From: Perkinsus chesapeaki
Taxonomy: Eukaryota > Perkinsozoa > Perkinsida > Perkinsidae
Assembly (NCBI GenBank): GCA_013115145.1
Contig: JAAPAO010000194.1
Location: forward strand, 1 to 55,213
Length of the DNA: 55,213 bases
Direction: 5' to 3'
Below are positions 41,770 to 52,183 of this stretch, piece after piece. Positions within the stretch are counted from its first letter, which is position 1, and each line of letters opens with the position of its first letter. Made by a program: the position numbers and the translations under genes. The notes under the pieces are model-generated. The model saw nothing but the letters and a program-made list of their open reading frames with translations. It did not search any database and had not been told where the DNA came from.

Positions 41770-41780
41770 CCCCCCCCCCC
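41770..41780 (+). repeat. Homopolymer C11
   Basis: Eleven consecutive C on the plus strand, between the Cld-family gene start and the CAG array. It is a likely length-variable and sequencing-error-prone site. Confidence 0.9.
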
Positions 41781-41835
41781 AATCATGTGCATCGTCGTCA
41801 TTATCATCAACATGACCACTACGACACTCAAACCC

Positions 41836-41838
<3 letters not shown>

Positions 41839-41868
<30 letters not shown>
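41839..41868 (+). repeat. (CAG)10 microsatellite
   Basis: Ten perfect CAG units, just downstream of the stop of the minus-strand zinc-finger gene (41895), so CTG in its probable 3' untranslated region. A plus-strand frame passing through it would read polyQ but has no other support. Confidence 0.95.
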
Positions 41869-41869
<1 letters not shown>

Positions 41870-41894
41870 TGGAGATCAATCAAATGGGAGTAGT

Positions 41895-44564
41895 TCAGAG
41901 TAGTTCACCACTACCAGTCGAAGAGGAGTCTGCTTTTGCAAATATAGGGTCACTATTAGTGAAGGCTCTCGATGGTGGAGGCTTAGATGGTGGGCCCTGC
42001 TGATGCTGTAAAGATGTAATTCCTCTTCTGGGGTACAGATCATTTCTACTAGATGGCATACGGGCAGGAGGCGGCGAAGGAGGAGGGGCATAGTTGTGGG
42101 GCGTGCCGCCATCTCTCCCAGAGTGAGGCCATGGGGACACACCACCACTCTCGGGCGAATAGTCATCGTACTGAACCGTCCTTTGATGTACGTGTTTGTG
42201 ATGGTTACGGTATTGATGACTGTTGCCTGCCGCTTGAGGGTACATCTCACCGTCACGGTATCCCTTCCCGAAGGCCGAGCTGCCCCTTCGACTGTACCGA
42301 TCATCCACCACTGGAAATGAGCCCCCATATATGTTTTGAGTTGGGGCCTCCTCGTAGGGTGGTGGTGGTGCACGAGGAGGAGGAGGAGGTATGTTCGAGC
42401 CAGCTAGGCTAATCATTGTCCCTGGGGTGGTGGAGGCGTTCTGGTAGGCATAATTGTTATGATGACGATATGTGTGATGATGATGATGATTGTAGTTGGT
42501 GGTCCGCTGTAGCGTTGGCTGCCATTGCCTGACACGACACCTCATGATCTCATCACAAGCTCAACCGTATTACCCGCCAGACCCCATCTGTCCCCCTCCA
42601 CCGTCCACTCGTGCCGCCTTAGTCGCTGCGATGCCAGCATGCGTTCTCCTTCTTGGAGAGAGTGGCAAAGGAGGGGTAAGTTCCGATGAGCTGGACTTCG
42701 ACGAGCTGCTCTCTGGCAATGGACGCTTGCTTCGGGTGCGGAACAGCAGCATAAGACAGTCCTTGCATCCATCCCCATCGAAGTGATCAGTGAAGTACCT
42801 ACAACCAATCAATGAGGAGCATAGGCCAACATAACAGCTACTACCACTACCAGCAGTTCACGGTGGCATGGGGATACCGGGAGCACTGTGAGCACTCCCC
42901 CGCATGCTGCCTGAAGGACCTGAACAACAACAGTGCTTCGTCCAACAGTTGCGAATATGACGGTCCCTACTCGCACGCATTCCGCTCTGCGTTCATTGAC
43001 TCTGCTGCCTGCCGAGACTCCTCCTCCGGCAGTGCTCTCTCTGGTGACACTACCGGCTGCTGCTTCAACCGTTCTCCTGCTAGGTACTGTTCCAGCCTAG
43101 CCTTATGTGGCCTAGCCGGTGCAGCCCAAGTAAGGCCTCCCATATAGGAGCCTTTATTCTCCCCTCCTCCTCCTCTACTACCGCTACCACCTTGCCATTC
43201 CCCCTTCGACCACATAACATTATTTTTATGCGCTTTACCACCAAGATGCTGCCTCATCGTGTCTGGATGCATACCCTTGGCCACTTTCTCACTCTGTGAG
43301 AAGCAAACATAACATATCATCTCCCATTCTGAAGGACAGTATGCGTCCCCCAGCAGCTTGCATCCAGGCCAGCCCTGCCGCACCCCAGCGTCGTACAACG
43401 CTGAAGCTCCCTCCACAGACTCCTCGTACCACTTTACCATCTGGGCCACGTGCCACTCCTTCTGGTGAGGGTCACCAGCTGGCGGCAACTCGTCCTTGTC
43501 CACAACTGTGATGGCTGCGGTATTGGCCTTGACAACAGGTACAATCACAGTACTGCTGCTGCTGTAGTTGTTGTTGTTGGGACTACCATCACCCATACAG
43601 TCTAAGCTCTTCTTATGCTCCCTACCACTAAGGTGACTATCCATCGACGGTGCTGACACCGAATGGACCACCCTCCCCCTCTGCTGGTAGCAGACCATAC
43701 AGCACATGTCCCACGTGGTGAACTTATAGTCCTCCCCCAACAGTGAGCTCCCCGGCCACCCCTGCCGTACACCATTACTGTATAGCTCCTCAGCCTTCGC
43801 TCTACTAACATCATACCACCGAACCATCTCCTTAACATGCCACTGCTTATTATGTAGATCATTCTTCCCTGGTAACCTAATGCCATCTATAAGGCCATCA
43901 TCCACAAACCCTCCCGTGCCCGCCACCTTGGGCTTAATCATCTTCGGTCGCCGTGCCACCAAGCCCTTGGCCGCCGGCTCCCTTACCATCGGATCACCAT
44001 CAAACACACTACGGCACAGCACCCCAGCAGCAACACTCCTCATTGCACCAGCGTAACCATAAGCCGACTGTGTGTGAAATCGCCACGCAGTAAGGACTTC
44101 CTGTGAAGTGAGCGCTACATCTAGCACCTTCTCTGCTGTCGGACACTCATCGTAACTGGCAGGCATCCTAAACCCATCCGGTTGGCTACGAGACGGCATC
44201 ACGACACCATCAACTGACGCTGAAGTGTCCCGCCTTTTATGCTTCCTTATAAGATGGGCCTCCACTACTGCCATCGAGCCAGGTGAGCACATGGCAAAGT
44301 CACCACAACCGAGACAAATCACTCCCCCGTCTTCAACCGCCACTATCGAGCTGCCCCAGAACCATTCATCGAAAAACTCCGGCCGCTGGTGTACCAAAAG
44401 GAACCTACCAAATTGATCCACTTAGCCATAGACAGCACTTTCGTTTACATATCTTTGCATCGCTCCAGCTGTACCTCCTTGAAGGCTTTGAGCTTGTCTT
44501 GCCTTTCGGCGTCGTTATCTTTCGTATCTTCTATTTGGGGTGCTATTGGCTTTCCAGATTCCAT
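41895..44564 (-). CDS. Zinc-finger protein with repeated Trp/Cys2-His2 module and Pro/His-rich tail
   Basis: Spliced from ATG 44564: exon 44564-44449, a 44-base intron, exon 44404-42971, intron 42970-42920, exon to 42851, intron 42850-42799, an exon, a 45-base intron, and a last exon to 41895. An N-terminal Cys/His finger (ICLGCG ... AHLIRKHKRR) is followed by two copies of a module of about 110 residues. Each has a (Q/E)WHV-x-x-MV(R/K)WY helix, an LY-(S/D)-x-GVRQGWPG turn, W-(D/E)-M, a C-x-x-C pair, and an HL-(S/G)-G-(R/K)-x-HK helix (matrin/U1-type C2H2). Then comes another Cys cluster (GECSQCSRYPHATVNCW ... GCKDC), a Ser/Lys-rich part, and a low-complexity tail with His, Pro, Tyr and Gly runs. 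HLxGxxH fingers commonly bind double-stranded RNA, so an RNA role is plausible. No named protein matches. Confidence 0.7.
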
Positions 44565-44724
44565 CTGAAAAGCTGCCTCAACATAAACTGATCAGCTCTA
44601 TCCCTACCAATTAAAGATACACAACACATTGATAGCTAACTCGAAAACGGGGATAACCCCTATACGACGAAGGATACAACCGGGGGATCACTACACACCT
44701 GAATGGTAGGGGACCAGCTGCTGC

Positions 44725-45489
44725 TTAGGCAGACTGGGCGGCAGCGGCGATGATCTCAGTGAACTGAGGCTTGAGGGAGGCACCACCGACGAGGAATCCA
44801 TCGACATCAGGGCACTTAATGAGCTCACCGCAGTTACCAGGGTTCACAGAACCACCGTACAAGATACGAGTGTTGGCGGCGACCTCGGGGCTGACCTTGG
44901 ACTTAAGGTAGGCCCTGATGGCGGCGTGGGTCTCCTGAGCCTGCTCAGTAGTGGCGACCTTGCCGGTGCCGATGGCCCAGACAGGCTCGTAGGCGATGAC
45001 GATGTTGTTCCAGTCCTTAACAACAGGGACAATGGCATCCATCTGAGTGGCGCAGACCTCATCAGTCTTGCCGGACTCACGCTCCTCGAGCTGCTCACCA
45101 ATGCAGAAGATGATCTTCAAACCGGCAGCCTCGGCCTTCACGACCTTGGCAGCTTGGTCCTCGTTGGTCTCGTTGAAGATATGACGTCTTTCACTGTGAC
45201 CGAGAATGGTCCAGTTAAGGCCAAGATTCTTGATCATATCAGCGGTGACCTCACCAGTGTAGGCGCCGGGACCGGTCTTGCTGCAGTTCTGAGCGGAGAT
45301 CTGAATGTTAGAACCCTTGAACTGCTCCTGGGCCAAAGGAAGATGGACGAAGGTAGGGGCAATGACAACATCAACGGCATCCTTGTTGTAGGTGGCCTCA
45401 CCAGCTACAAGAGCGGGAGCGAGGGCCTTGATAGACTCAACGCTACCGTTGGACTTCCAGTTACCACCGACGAAAGGCTTGGGAGACAT
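44725..45489 (-). CDS. TPI: Triosephosphate isomerase
   Basis: Intronless, 254 aa, usual family length. Glycolytic enzyme interconverting dihydroxyacetone phosphate and glyceraldehyde 3-phosphate. Catalytic residues are visible: Lys12 in GGNWK, His98 in ILGHSERR, and Glu168 in AYEPVWAIGTGK (loop 6). The phosphate-binding YGGSVNPGN and LVGGASL are also intact. Codon use is strongly biased to C/G-ending codons, as expected for a highly expressed gene. No targeting extension, so cytosolic. A 213-codon frame on the opposite strand over the same region is a shadow. Confidence 0.98.
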   Translation of the reverse strand: MSPKPFVGGNWKSNGSVESIKALAPALVAGEATYNKDAVDVVIAPTFVHLPLAQEQFKGSNIQISAQNCSKTGPGAYTGEVTADMIKNLGLNWTILGHSERRHIFNETNEDQAAKVVKAEAAGLKIIFCIGEQLEERESGKTDEVCATQMDAIVPVVKDWNNIVIAYEPVWAIGTGKVATTEQAQETHAAIRAYLKSKVSPEVAANTRILYGGSVNPGNCGELIKCPDVDGFLVGGASLKPQFTEIIAAAAQSA

Positions 45490-45620
45490 GTTTATAAGGG
45501 TATGGATAGGATAAGCACCACTGAGTGTTCTAACACTACTACAGCCACTAGCGAAGCGATGGCGTAATCGCGCGCGCCCTGGTAATCGATTTCATGGCAC
45601 TAACTCGACACTCGGATGAA

Positions 45621-46014
45621 CTAGGAACCAAATTTAAGTCGTTTTTGTTTCTCCCATTCTCCCCAATCTCCTCCTTCTTCTTCTTGTTCTGTGGTCTCTG
45701 CTTGATGTTGTTGTCTCTCATCACTTGCTATACCAGTGGAGCCATGTTCTGTAAGGTAGCTGGTCATGATACGGACCTTAGTGAAGGATCGTCCACCATC
45801 CATAGTGTCCAATCTGAAGGGATACCAATATAAAGGAAGAGATACAGTTCAATACAAGCGTATATCCCACAGTCCCAAAGGCGATAATACTCGTGGCCAT
45901 AAGAGGCCACGCCACTAGATTGAGCTCTAGTCGTTTAGGCGGCTGTTGTTGTTGTTGTCGTTGTCGTTTACCTCTCCTGAGCATTCTCTGTCTGTTCCCT
46001 ATCCATCCTGTCAT
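45621..46014 (-). CDS. Small single-pass membrane protein, two exons
   Basis: ATG 46014 starts MTGWIGNRQRMLRRGKRQRQ with a short polyQ, then a membrane segment (LVAWPLMATSIIAFGTVGYTLVLNCI). A GT-AG intron of about 49 bases joins FIL to VRIMTSYLTEHGSTGI. An acidic, Gln/Glu-rich end follows (TTEQEEEGGDWGEWEKQ), stopping at 45621. The product is about 114 aa. Orientation with the basic part first suggests an N-in topology. No family is recognised. Confidence 0.5.
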
Positions 46015-46419
46015 TGGTCCTTATCTGTCCCTTAACCAGGGCACTCAACATATGGGTGTTTGGTTTGAACCTGTACACAGAACCAATGGAGATCCTATGA
46101 CGGAATGAAGGCCATCGATGGGGTTCAGCAGCAACCAAAGTATGCCTTCAGACTAGTGATATGCCTTCCATATGGCCAAAAAGGGCCACTAGCGCGGACG
46201 TAGAAATTAGGTCCCCCGTGGTAATTATCACCGACCATGTTTTGCTTCATCATCATAAGACTGATAGTAAATGCCTAATTCCGACATAACAGTTACTTAC
46301 CACTACAGCACTACTACCGCTGTTACATGCTACCTAAGCACAGTGTTCCTTATCTCCGACAACGTCCAGCATTCCTCTGCGCCGGTGGCGGCCCCCCGAT
46401 CGACTTGCCAACCCTAAAC
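46015..46419. other. Intergenic region
   Basis: About 400 bases between minus-strand genes. No convincing frame is seen; short frames on either strand lack protein-like character. Confidence 0.4.
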
Positions 46420-46743
46420 CTACTTCCTTTTATGTCTGCCTGGCTTTCGCACTTCCCCAGACCCACTACTACTGCTGCCTCCACTAGAGGATGATGAGGA
46501 GGAGGAGCTACTATCAGTGTCACTAGAGCTGCTACTGCTGCCCTCACTGTCAGAGTCGCTGCTACTATCATCATCACTACTCTCTGAAGCTTTATTTTCC
46601 ACAGTTTTATCGGTCACCGGCGTTGGCCTAGTCTGCAACGGCACCCCTCTTCTCACTGGCCGAGATGGCCCCCCTCCAGCCTGCCGCCGAGCCTCCCACT
46701 TCATAGCCAGACGCTCCAGTGGCGTAGGCTCGGGCCTGGACAT
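46420..46743 (-). CDS. Small basic protein with Ser/Asp-rich tract
   Basis: 107 aa from ATG 46743 (MSRPEPTPLERLAMKWEARR). A short helical, basic N-terminus is followed by a Ser/Asp run of about 50 residues (SSDDDSSSDSDSEG type) and a basic end (RKPGRHKRK). The SD-rich tract would be a casein-kinase-2-type target. The layout recalls small nuclear RS/SD proteins but is not diagnostic. The frame continues upstream without ATG, so an earlier exon is possible. Confidence 0.5.
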   Translation of the reverse strand: MSRPEPTPLERLAMKWEARRQAGGGPSRPVRRGVPLQTRPTPVTDKTVENKASESSDDDSSSDSDSEGSSSSSSDTDSSSSSSSSSSGGSSSSGSGEVRKPGRHKRK

Positions 46744-46900
46744 AATAACAACCTTATGAACCGTCACACAGTAACCAGCTATAGGCTGCTGCTGCCCTCT
46801 CACAAAAACAACACAACAAACAGCAGACCTTCAGACGAGAGTGAAACGAATGATAAGGATGGAGGTCCATCCCAAGTCTCCTAAGATTCTCGTCCGTCTT

Positions 46901-47233
46901 CTACTGTGCACTCTCAGCAGCCTTCCTCCTAGGACAGTCAGGGCAGAGATCGGGCATGCACTCATCGGGGTGGATGCACTCAAACTTGAGAACGGCCCCT
47001 TCAGGGTTGGTGACCATACCGAGCTTATTATCAACACATACTGCATGGCTGCCGGGTAGGAACCACTGCTGGTCAATGCCGTTAGGGCGAGCGACGGTCT
47101 GCTGAGTTCCGTCCTCTAGGGCCACGGTAACGGTCTTAGCGGCAACGCTGGCTATCTGACCACCGCGCACTGTAGCGAAGAATCGCCTGGAGAAGGTACT
47201 GAATGCCGAGGATGATGTGACAGAGGAAAGCAT
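46901..47233 (-). CDS. Small Cys-containing protein, probably mitochondrial
   Basis: 110 aa from ATG 47233. The N-terminus (MLSSVTSSSAFSTFSRRFFATV) is Ser/Arg/Phe-rich without acids and has RRFFA, a mitochondrial presequence with a typical cleavage context. The body has alternating short strands (GQIASVAAKTVTVALEDG, QQWFLPGSHAVCVD) and a Cys cluster at the end (CIHPDECMPDLCPDC). That cluster could bind zinc or form disulphides. The ATG directly follows ttactccag, a strong 3' splice site, so the 5' leader is probably spliced. Confidence 0.6.
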   Translation of the reverse strand: MLSSVTSSSAFSTFSRRFFATVRGGQIASVAAKTVTVALEDGTQQTVARPNGIDQQWFLPGSHAVCVDNKLGMVTNPEGAVLKFECIHPDECMPDLCPDCPRRKAAESAQ

Positions 47234-47355
47234 CTGGAGTAATGAGGAAACAAAAAAGAACAACTACTACTACTGGCATGTACACCTTGGAGGAGGAGAT
47301 AGCTAAACACCACAAGAACGAAACGTGGAAACATGCACTGAAACATCACCCACTG

Positions 47356-48431
47356 TCACCCTCCTCGACCAGAGGGGATACCATCCATGACTCTAAGGCC
47401 AATGGCCTGGGCATCGGAGACCGCTCTAGGCACACTGCCGACCACTGAGGAGCTCGGCAGACACTTGGACACATCAGTAATTTTGCCCTGCTTTCCAAGG
47501 ACATCTCTGACGGCCTTAAAGCTCATCCAGTAAGGAGGAGCAAATATGCCCATGTTGGCCTCGAAAGGTGGGCATAAGGCATGCAGTGTGAGAATGGAAA
47601 ACTCAGAGGGATATCGGAAACCGAACTGAGCATGTTTCAACAACTCCACAGCAACCACTGTGGGCATGCTCTTATCGGCAACAAGGGCCTGCCGTAACGC
47701 CTCTACACATTGAAGATGAAGCTGATCAAGTAAAGGCAGATGCTTCCGGTTAAGGCACCTAAAATGGGCGGTGGTTCTGTTAAGCTAGTAAGATGCCCAA
47801 ACGCTAAGCCGACTCAACGAAGCTGCTTACCTAACATCATACATCCTTGAGCTTTTCACAACACCCAACACGTGAACCCCTGATACACTAGATGGCCAAG
47901 GACAGTCCATCACCAGCGTGTCGAAATCGGCATGCCAGATGCGCGGCGATCTCGCCTCGGGGAACCTGTACACAGGTGCCGCTGTCCCTTTTTGTGTCGT
48001 CCTTACAGTCGACTTAGTTTCTGTGGTCTATGATGTCGCTGATCTCCGCCCACCTTAGGTGTTGGCTTGGCGACCATCACTGCCTCTAGAATGGGATCAT
48101 GTTGCCCCACCGGTTTGATGTCAGCATCCCCGACAGCCACACCGCACGCAATGCACCGCGAGGAAGGGAGAAGGTTGGGAAGGCCGCAGCTACAAAAGAT
48201 AACGTAACACACAAATCTGGCTGGCACCTACTCTGGACATATCTTCTTGTGAGTGCGATGACCGAAATATCGGGAGGACTCCGAAGCTTCTCTCTGTGAA
48301 GTAGTGTTGGTGGTGTAGAGCCGAGGAGAGGCATTCCACAGACGAGCATGGATGGACTTGCTAGGCTCGGCAATGCAGCGGGACAGACAGGGCCGCAGGT
48401 TACCCAGGCTATTGGATTTGATTATCCGCAT
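47356..48431 (-). CDS. Unrecognised zinc-ribbon protein, probably organelle-targeted
   Basis: ATG 48431 begins MRIIKSNSLGNLRPCLSRC and SIHARLWNASPRLYTTN, basic and Ser/Thr-rich, suggesting mitochondrial import. An intron of about 43 bases creates the zinc ribbon ICPDCGLPNLLPSSRCIACG (C-x2-C-x11-C-x2-C type). Later exons give EARSPRIWHADFDTLVMDCP, VSGVHVLGVVKSSRMYDV, then a helical part LNRKHLPLLDQLHLQCVEAL and VAVELLKHAQFGFRYPSEF, ending SGRGG at 47356. The helical end recalls organellar helical-repeat proteins, but I cannot name a family. Splicing between 47870 and 48130 is partly uncertain. Confidence 0.55.
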
Positions 48432-48655
48432 CGAAATGAAACTGGAAAACGTAAAGTGAGCAGCTGGACTACATCAGCACTAACGAAACAGTAGAGAGGA
48501 TTCTATGATTGAAGTTCATGCGTTGGCATTGTATTCCCATTCACAATGGGTTCAAGGTAGCAATGTACTGTTGTCACGTTAGGCAGCTATCAGCCACCGA
48601 GGCGCACAAGTCTAGCCCCTAGCATATCCAAATGTTGTCCTCTCTTGATCGAAAC
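48432..48655. other. Intergenic spacer
   Basis: About 220 bases between two minus-strand genes. It should contain the upstream region of the gene starting at 48431. No specific element is recognised. Confidence 0.4.
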
Positions 48656-49981
48656 TCACAATCGTCGACCAGCCGCGGCGTTCGCTGGGAAGTAAGCAAT
48701 GAAGGCCTCGTCTTGTACGGTAATGCTGAGGGCCAGGAGACTGCCTAGCACCCTTCCATGAAGCTTGATGAGACCCTCCAATATCCTCCGCCGAAACACT
48801 GTTACCTGAGCCCTACGCCGTCGACGAGCAGCACGAAGGCCGGTGACGTAGGGATGCCGAGAGCCTTTGGTGACAGAGTCCAGCCAAGGGTAGCTCTGGT
48901 AGAGGTGCTCCAGGGCACCATCAGACCATTGGACATCCATAGCATAGGACAACTGATTGAGAGCCGCTACGTAGGAGAGGATAGGGAACAGGGCGAGACG
49001 CAGGCTGGAGTCGGCTATGGCGAAGCTGAGGGATGTAAGCTTGCAGATCAGGAATGATGCGGTGAGGAGAAGTATAACAGCAAAGACGACTGTTGTTAGC
49101 AATGCTTTCACGGACCATGTCAATATGGCTACCAGCTTAAGCATGTTCACTTCAAGCCTGGATGCCAATACACCTTGCCGCCTATGAAGACGTGTCACTC
49201 CGGCGGCGGGGGCGGGTTCAATGTACCGGGGACCAAGGTGGGTCCAGACAAACCGCCAGAGATCTTGAACAAGCATGTTGCTAGGAGAGAACAGCAACGT
49301 AGAGAAACCCGAGATGTGGAGCATGGTCACCTTGATCCGCAAAAGATTCCTCGAGGTTGCGATTGCGACCAGAAGCTGCGCCCACATAATAACGATAGCC
49401 AAGAGTTCTATGACAACTTGGACCAGTAATATCCTAACATACGAGAAGCATTCTTGTTCGTTGAACATGCTTGGATGGTCGCAGTCAGGTGGAGCAGCAC
49501 CAGCCTTCTTCACCGCCTCATTACGGCCAAATGCCAACACTGTCAAGAGATTGAGACCAGAGATAGAGTCCATGGCTTGATAGAAGGTGAAGGCAATAAA
49601 GCCAGTATTAAGGCAAACTGTGAGCAATCGGAACGCAGCATCTCCGATCCTCCAAAGCTTGTTACGTTCATAGTCAACGAGTAACCTCAGATTGGTGACC
49701 TGTACCCAGGATGGTTGGAAGTTTGTTGTGCATGCGTGCAAGTCTGCCAGACATTTAAGCTTCCTTGACTGCTGCTCTCTGTCACTTCCACCACGATGGT
49801 CATTATCATACACCACATGGGAGCCTGGACTCACACTCCGCCATCCGAGGGAGGGAGAGCTCTGAAGCTTCGGCCGATGCCTCCTACCAATATAGTACCC
49901 GCGGGCTCGAGAGGAGGGAGCTACTGTAGTGTACAGAGGCGTTGGGTGCGATGGTGGCTCTGGTGATGAACGCGGTGTCAT
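48656..49981 (-). CDS. Multispanning membrane protein, intronless copy
   Basis: 441 aa, one open frame from ATG 49981. The N-terminus is about 90 residues of Pro/Ser/Arg-rich sequence. Membrane segments lie near LTVCLNTGFIAFTFYQAM, YVRILLVQVVIELLAIVIMW, MLKLVAILTWSVKALLTTVV with FAVILLLTASFLICKL, and FPILSYVAALNQL. A basic tail follows (RAARRRRRAQVTVFRRR). It is clearly homologous to the gene at 50282-51601 over its whole membrane part: RIL-x-x-QVVIEL, ISGxSTLxFSPS, CKLTSLSFAI, ALNQL and LYQSY are shared. Family unknown. All introns of the paralogue are missing here. Confidence 0.8.
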   Translation of the reverse strand: MTPRSSPEPPSHPTPLYTTVAPSSRARGYYIGRRHRPKLQSSPSLGWRSVSPGSHVVYDNDHRGGSDREQQSRKLKCLADLHACTTNFQPSWVQVTNLRLLVDYERNKLWRIGDAAFRLLTVCLNTGFIAFTFYQAMDSISGLNLLTVLAFGRNEAVKKAGAAPPDCDHPSMFNEQECFSYVRILLVQVVIELLAIVIMWAQLLVAIATSRNLLRIKVTMLHISGFSTLLFSPSNMLVQDLWRFVWTHLGPRYIEPAPAAGVTRLHRRQGVLASRLEVNMLKLVAILTWSVKALLTTVVFAVILLLTASFLICKLTSLSFAIADSSLRLALFPILSYVAALNQLSYAMDVQWSDGALEHLYQSYPWLDSVTKGSRHPYVTGLRAARRRRRAQVTVFRRRILEGLIKLHGRVLGSLLALSITVQDEAFIAYFPANAAAGRRL

Positions 49982-50281
49982 TTACTCTACCACGGCCCCC
50001 TATGTGAGTGAGCACTCTGACACAAGGCTCGAGAGGACCAATGAGACTGTAATGTTACATGTTTCGGTAATGATGATGATACAGTCAAAAAGAGAAAGAG
50101 CTGCTATGCCGTATAGCGCTCCTAGACGACCTGGTACGGTAGTGATACACGCCAGCCTTGATTGAGGCATGATGGGCTACAAAGGCCTCATCTCGGACCT
50201 CTAGGGAAAGGGACAGCAAGAAGCCTCGAATGAAACCAAACCTGCCAACCAGACTCACAGTTAAACATCACAGTGTGCGCC

Positions 50282-51601
50282 TCACTCCTTCAATAGGGTC
50301 GACACTATCCTGGTCCTAAACAGCAGGATATCCTCACGCTTTGCCTTCTTGCGACCATCTGCTTCCCGAGCCTCCACTCGACCATTCTCTGAATGAGCCA
50401 CCGCAAACAGGAACCTATAGCTCTGGTAGAGCTGTTCGCTTGCTCCTCTGTTCCACTGAGTATCCTTCACATACGCCTGAGCTCGGTCAGTCTCCCTATC
50501 CAAGCCTCGGGGCTCCTACCAGCTGGTTAAGTGCGCCTATGTACGTTACTAGGGGAAGCAGCCTTAGTTTAGAGAAGACATTGTGCTTTATGGCAAAGCT
50601 CAAAGAGGTCAGCTTGCATAGTAAAAAGAAGCAGCTACATGCAACCACTACACCAAATAGTAGCAGCACACCTAGCCTTCCCGTCACAAAGAGGCCCCTC
50701 CGGACTAGAGAACCCTTTCCCAGGCCAGGCCCATAGTCGGCAGCCACACCATCAAGTTTAAGCACCTAAATTAAGTGACCGCTATTCAGCCACCTCTAAT
50801 TTGACGTGTGTCGCTAATCCTTCCCTAGTCCGGGCGCCACTCTTCTTTAGAAATAAATTTATGGCTCCACCGAGCCCCCTCTCTCCCTTATTACCGTAGC
50901 ATCACCTCCTTCACCATTTCTATTCCCAATAGGCATCGCTCGTGAGAAGTATATCATGTAAAAATCATCCATAGAGTTCCATATAGTCTGCAGCAGCCTG
51001 GGGCTCGGCGAAAACATCAACGTGGACACTCCAGAGATGTACACCATAGTTCTGGATGCTTCCAGGACAATACCAGCCCTTCTATAGCTAAACTGACGCT
51101 GGTCACCGCCCCTAGTACAGACACCGCAGAGAAGACTTCCTAATAGGAATAGGAAACGCAAAAGCATGTAGGAGAGGCTGCCGAGTTCGATAACAACCTG
51201 ATTAGTCGATTTTCAAGTTCCAAGCGAGGGTCGGTTACCTGGGCTATGAGAATCCTTAGGTTCTTAAAGCAGCGTCCATTAGCATCCTGTTTGCATTGAT
51301 CCGCCATGCCTTGCTCATCATAGCCGTAACCGTATAACAACAGCTCCATCAAATTAAGCATCTCCACAGCATTATAGACTTCTATAAATGTATACACAAT
51401 AAGCCAAGTATTCAATCCAAATGCTATAACCCTTATAAAGGCCAGAAAGTATCTATTATTCAAGCCCAATTGGGCATGGTCCTGTTCTCCATGCTTGAAT
51501 AGGATGCTGACATTCCTCTTCTGTACTGTAGCACTTTGGAACTTAACACCGCTCCCTGTCTTCCATACTTCAGAAGGGCGCCCAGAGGGCGATGGTTCCA
51601 T
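50282..51601 (-). CDS. Multispanning membrane protein, intron-containing paralogue
   Basis: ATG 51601 (MEPSPSGRPSEVWK). Exon 1 includes VRVIAFGLNTWLIVYTFIE-type hydrophobic sequence and ends NLRILIAQ. A 44-base phase-0 intron follows, then VVIELGSLSYMLLRFLFLLG, YISGVSTLMFSPSPRLLQ, another intron before VLKLDGVAADYG, then FLLCKLTSLSFAI and VTYIGALNQL. A further intron of about 44 bases precedes AYVKDTQWNRGASEQLYQSY, and the gene stops at 50282. The N-terminal soluble region differs from that of the intronless copy, but the membrane core and tail align without rearrangement. Function unknown. Confidence 0.7.
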
Positions 51602-51717
51602 TCGAGGAGAAACAGCAGCAGCAGCACCGAATGTTTATACGAGATTCTTTGATAAGACTGATGGAATTACTGCACTTGCATGTAAAAACCAAAAAACAGC
51701 GTTACTTGTTGCCGGGT

Positions 51718-51789
51718 GGAAGGGTAATCTAGCGGTAGGTTTACTTACTTAGCAACCAAACCACCTAGGTTCAAATCTCGGTTTAGTTA
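51718..51789 (+). other. tRNA-like sequence, probably a degenerate tRNA relic
   Basis: 72 bases with tRNA-like landmarks: T8 and a D-arm-like taatctagcggtagg, then a TTAGCAA stretch in the anticodon-loop position, then ggttcaaatc matching the T-loop/B-box consensus. The T stem has four of five pairs and the acceptor stem only five of seven counting G-U. The anticodon stem does not pair. This is not a working tRNA as read, and could be chance. Confidence 0.2.
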
Positions 51790-52183
51790 TATCTAAATTT
51801 TAATAGATGATTTTCGGATTGAGATAAAGGATATAAGAGACATTCAATAAAATCGAATGGGCAAGATTCGACATCATATGCTGTATTGAGCTACATGTAA
51901 AACTAGCGCTTATGTATACACGCCTATGACATCCGAATATAGCATCACTCTCGCTATCACGTTTGGTTGAGCTCTCGAGGAGTTTAGCTGCCGGGGATAT
52001 TGGTTGCATAGCCCTGGAATTCGACGACGTTACTAAGCGGCGGCTGTAAAAATCTGTTTGGCTGAATATTATTGAGGATAAGTGTGTTTAAGAAGCTACA
52101 ATTATTCACCATTTTTCGCAGCCGAAGGTTGCTATTGGATATTGTTCTTGTTGATGACGCTTCAGCAGGAATAGTTTTATATA
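51790..52183. other. AT-rich intergenic region
   Basis: About 390 bases, AT-rich, between divergent genes. No frame or repeat can be supported. Confidence 0.5.

Noticed and set aside
41785-42003. Plus-strand frame with polyQ through the CAG array
   Set aside because: No protein-like sequence outside the repeat, and it overlaps the well-spliced last exon of the minus-strand zinc-finger gene.
44926-45567. A 213-codon plus-strand frame opposite triosephosphate isomerase
   Set aside because: Classic antisense artefact of a highly biased gene; TPI is certain.
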